Part shown: positions 47,898 to 49,296 of the stretch, one piece after another | Position numbering within the stretch: position 1 is the first letter of the stretch | Layout of the letters: each line of letters opens with the position of its first letter | Notes under the pieces: generated by a model | Told to the model about the DNA's origin: nothing | The model's database searches: none | The model's input: the letters and a program-made list of their open reading frames with translations, nothing else | Translations under genes and position numbers: made by a program | Assembly (NCBI GenBank): GCA_018335895.1 | Contig: JAGXQU010000154.1 | Coordinates: 1 to 49,296 of the forward strand | Direction of reading: 5' to 3' | DNA from: Hyphomicrobiales bacterium | GTDB taxonomy: Bacteria; Pseudomonadota; Alphaproteobacteria; Rhizobiales; Xanthobacteraceae | Length of the DNA stretch: 49,296 nt

Positions 47898-48256
47898 AGC
47901 TTAAGAGCATGACCACAGAGCAGTTGGTAGCAAAATATATTGAGATTGGTCTGGCGCAGTACGACGCGTTGATGCTGGATGAAGTTGCGAAGTTTAACCG
48001 TCTCTTCGACAAGAAGATTGTTGTTGTAGATGAGCTACAACGGCGGGCTGGCGATCAGAGACGTCTATTGCTTGCGCTTTACGAACACGAAAACCCACAA
48101 GTGCGTGTGAATGCAATAAAGGCAACTTTGGCGATCGCTCCGCAGGCGGGGCGGGAAGCGCTCGAAGCGCTTGCAAAAGCTGGAGAGGGGTTTCAATCTT
48201 TGGATGCTGGAATGTGCATTTTTGCGCTTGATGACGGAACTTTCAAACCAAGCTAA
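47894..48256 (+). CDS. DUF2019 family protein, probable immunity protein
   Basis: A 120-residue soluble helical protein with MTTEQLVAKYIEIGLAQYDA, AKFNRLFDKKIVVVDEL, RRAGDQRRLLLALYEHENPQ and VRVNAIKATLAIAP, ending ALDDGTFKPS. This is the DUF2019 layout, a HEAT-like family often encoded next to toxin genes. It starts within the stop of the HNH-like gene (ATGA), the usual arrangement of a toxin and its immunity protein. Codons include many AT-rich choices (aaa, ttt, att), unlike the dcw genes, suggesting transfer. The immunity role is inferred from position. Confidence 0.72.
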   Translation: MKLKSMTTEQLVAKYIEIGLAQYDALMLDEVAKFNRLFDKKIVVVDELQRRAGDQRRLLLALYEHENPQVRVNAIKATLAIAPQAGREALEALAKAGEGFQSLDAGMCIFALDDGTFKPS

Positions 48257-48264
48257 CTGGTACG

Positions 48265-48516
48265 TTAACTCCCCGCCTTCTCGAAACAATGCCGGTGCAG
48301 CGGAGGGAATGAGCGCTCCAGATCGGTTTGCCGCAGCTTCTCGGATATATCCGCGCTCTCCGCCATGCAGATGCAGTATTTTTCCGCGCGGGATTTGTTT
48401 GTCTCGGAAATCTGCGCAACGCAGTGCGCAACCCATTCCTTTTCCTGCACGCCCAACTGCGCGCCGGCGGGCAGTGTCGCTGCCGCCAGCAGGAGCGCAA
48501 TCGGAAGTCCGCGCAC
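48265..48516 (-). CDS. Small secreted 4-Cys protein
   Basis: An 83-residue precursor with a signal peptide (MRGLPIALLLAAATLPAGAQ, cleavage near residue 19). The mature part, about 64 residues, has Cys32, Cys48, Cys50 and Cys77, in WVAHCVAQ, KYCICMAES and LHRHCFEK. It is read from GTG 48516, immediately after the TAG of the DsbA-like gene with no spacer, and AAAGG lies upstream. I do not recognise a family. The even Cys number and the neighbour suggest a disulfide-containing periplasmic protein that could be a DsbA client. Confidence 0.75.
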   Translation of the reverse strand: MRGLPIALLLAAATLPAGAQLGVQEKEWVAHCVAQISETNKSRAEKYCICMAESADISEKLRQTDLERSFPPLHRHCFEKAGS

Positions 48517-49152
48517 CTAGCCGCCTTTCAGCATCTTGCGGGCGTCGGCGATGGCCTGCTTGAATACTTCCTCGTCGTGCGCGCCGAACAGCCGGAACTT
48601 GCCGATGATGAAAGACGGCGTGCCCTGAAAGCTGAAGCCGTCCGCCTGCGCGTGATGGCGTTTCAAAATCGTCTCGATCTCGCTTTTGTTCTTCTGCAAA
48701 TCCTGTTTCGCGCGGCTGACGTCAATGCCCGCCGCGGCGAGTGTTTTGTCCGCACCCGCTTCAGTTACGCGCGACGTGCTCGACATCAGCGCATCGTAAG
48801 CCTGCACGTATTTCCCTTGGCCGCGCGTGGCGAGCACAAGCTGCGCGGAATAAACCGACGCCGGGCCGAAGATCGGCCAGAGCTTGTAGACGAGGCGGAT
48901 GTTGCCGTCCTCGCGCACCACCTTCTGCATGACGGGAAATACCTTGCGGCAGTAGGGGCAGTTGAAGTCGGAATACTCCACGATGGTCAAGTCGCCCTTC
49001 ACATTACCCGCCACGGGAATAGAGGGATCGCGCCAGATCATCTGCTCGGAGAAGATGTCACCGTCCTGCGCCAGCGCTGGCATTGCCATGAATGCGAGCG
49101 ACCCCGTGATGAACAGGCGTCTCGAAATCGAGTTGTCCGTCGTTTTATTCAT
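48517..49152 (-). CDS. DsbA-family thiol:disulfide oxidoreductase
   Basis: A 211-residue exported thioredoxin-fold protein. The N terminus (MNKTTDNSISRRLFITGSLA) has a twin-Arg-like SRRLFIT before a hydrophobic stretch and ALAQ cleavage site, so Tat export is possible. The mature domain has VEYSDFNCPYCRKVFPVM with a CPYC active site, an inserted helical domain, and the cis-Pro loop QGTPSFIIG. It probably introduces or isomerises disulfides in the periplasm. ATG 49152 was preferred because the signal begins there; an ATG at 49188 would add 12 residues. It heads a two-gene unit with the 4-Cys protein. Confidence 0.88.
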   Translation of the reverse strand: MNKTTDNSISRRLFITGSLAFMAMPALAQDGDIFSEQMIWRDPSIPVAGNVKGDLTIVEYSDFNCPYCRKVFPVMQKVVREDGNIRLVYKLWPIFGPASVYSAQLVLATRGQGKYVQAYDALMSSTSRVTEAGADKTLAAAGIDVSRAKQDLQKNKSEIETILKRHHAQADGFSFQGTPSFIIGKFRLFGAHDEEVFKQAIADARKMLKGG

Positions 49153-49296
49153 TGTTGTCTGCGCCGCCGCTTCTCGTTTGACGATCATAGGTTTGACCAG
49201 ACCGTACCACAGCAGGAGCGAGCGCGCCTTGTGAAGATGCATAGGTGTATTTCGTGCGGTTGGCTGGCTGTTGCTGCGCTTCCGGCCTAGCATCTC
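49153..49296. other. Upstream region of the DsbA-like gene, window edge
   Basis: The last 144 bases hold the leader of the DsbA-like gene. The minus-strand frame is open to the edge, but its residues look non-coding. I see no other gene or RNA here. Confidence 0.4.

Overview
The window is a high-GC alphaproteobacterial chromosome segment, most likely from the Rhizobiales (Hyphomicrobiales), near the Bradyrhizobiaceae/Xanthobacteraceae. The grounds are the order of the division and cell-wall (dcw) genes, a circularly permuted two-piece ssrA (tmRNA) encoding the tag ANDNYAPVAQAA, an alpha-type SspB, and small families common in this order (DUF3309, DUF3551-like, DUF2852, DUF2019). These assignments come from reading motifs; no database search was run.

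Bases 1-2484 hold the 3' part of a large DUF2339-type membrane protein. Bases 2562-21145 are one co-directional dcw cluster: mraZ-rsmH-ftsL-ftsI-murE-murF-mraY-murD-ftsW-murG-murC-murB-ddl-ftsQ-ftsA-ftsZ. Most junctions are ATGA or TGATG overlaps, so translation is probably coupled along the cluster. A putative promoter at 2562-2590 is overlapped by three GGGA repeats spaced exactly 10 bp apart (read on the minus strand), a candidate MraZ operator. A strong GAAA-loop terminator follows ftsZ. Together these genes make lipid II from UDP-MurNAc, flip and polymerise it at the septum, and build the Z ring. Envelope and DNA-maintenance genes follow on the same strand: lpxC, bamD, recN and ligA.

From 27290 the gene strands alternate. 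The region holds a DUF3309 peptide, an aminopeptidase P (minus), a UvrD-type helicase and prmA (plus), a 66-aa protein and a thioesterase (minus), an FAD-linked 2-hydroxyacid dehydrogenase and an AsmA-like protein (plus), then folA and sspB (minus). The permuted ssrA gene lies directly upstream of sspB on the same strand, so the tag and the adaptor that recognises it are neighbours. Next is a minus-strand operon of an exported protein, a RidA-like protein and a 55-aa membrane protein, all overlapping by 4 bp. LysE and Nudix genes follow.

The last 6 kb is accessory. It has small secreted Cys-containing proteins (two tandem paralogues), a CoA-pyrophosphatase-like Nudix enzyme convergent with an exported metallophosphoesterase, and a TetR regulator whose probable operators lie at its own start codon and at the promoter of the neighbouring DUF2852 gene. 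An AT-richer islet (about 47280-48260) carries a frameshifted remnant ending in an HNH-like nuclease domain followed by a DUF2019 protein, which looks like a decayed polymorphic toxin with its immunity gene. The window closes with a DsbA-like oxidoreductase and a 4-Cys secreted protein encoded immediately downstream of it.
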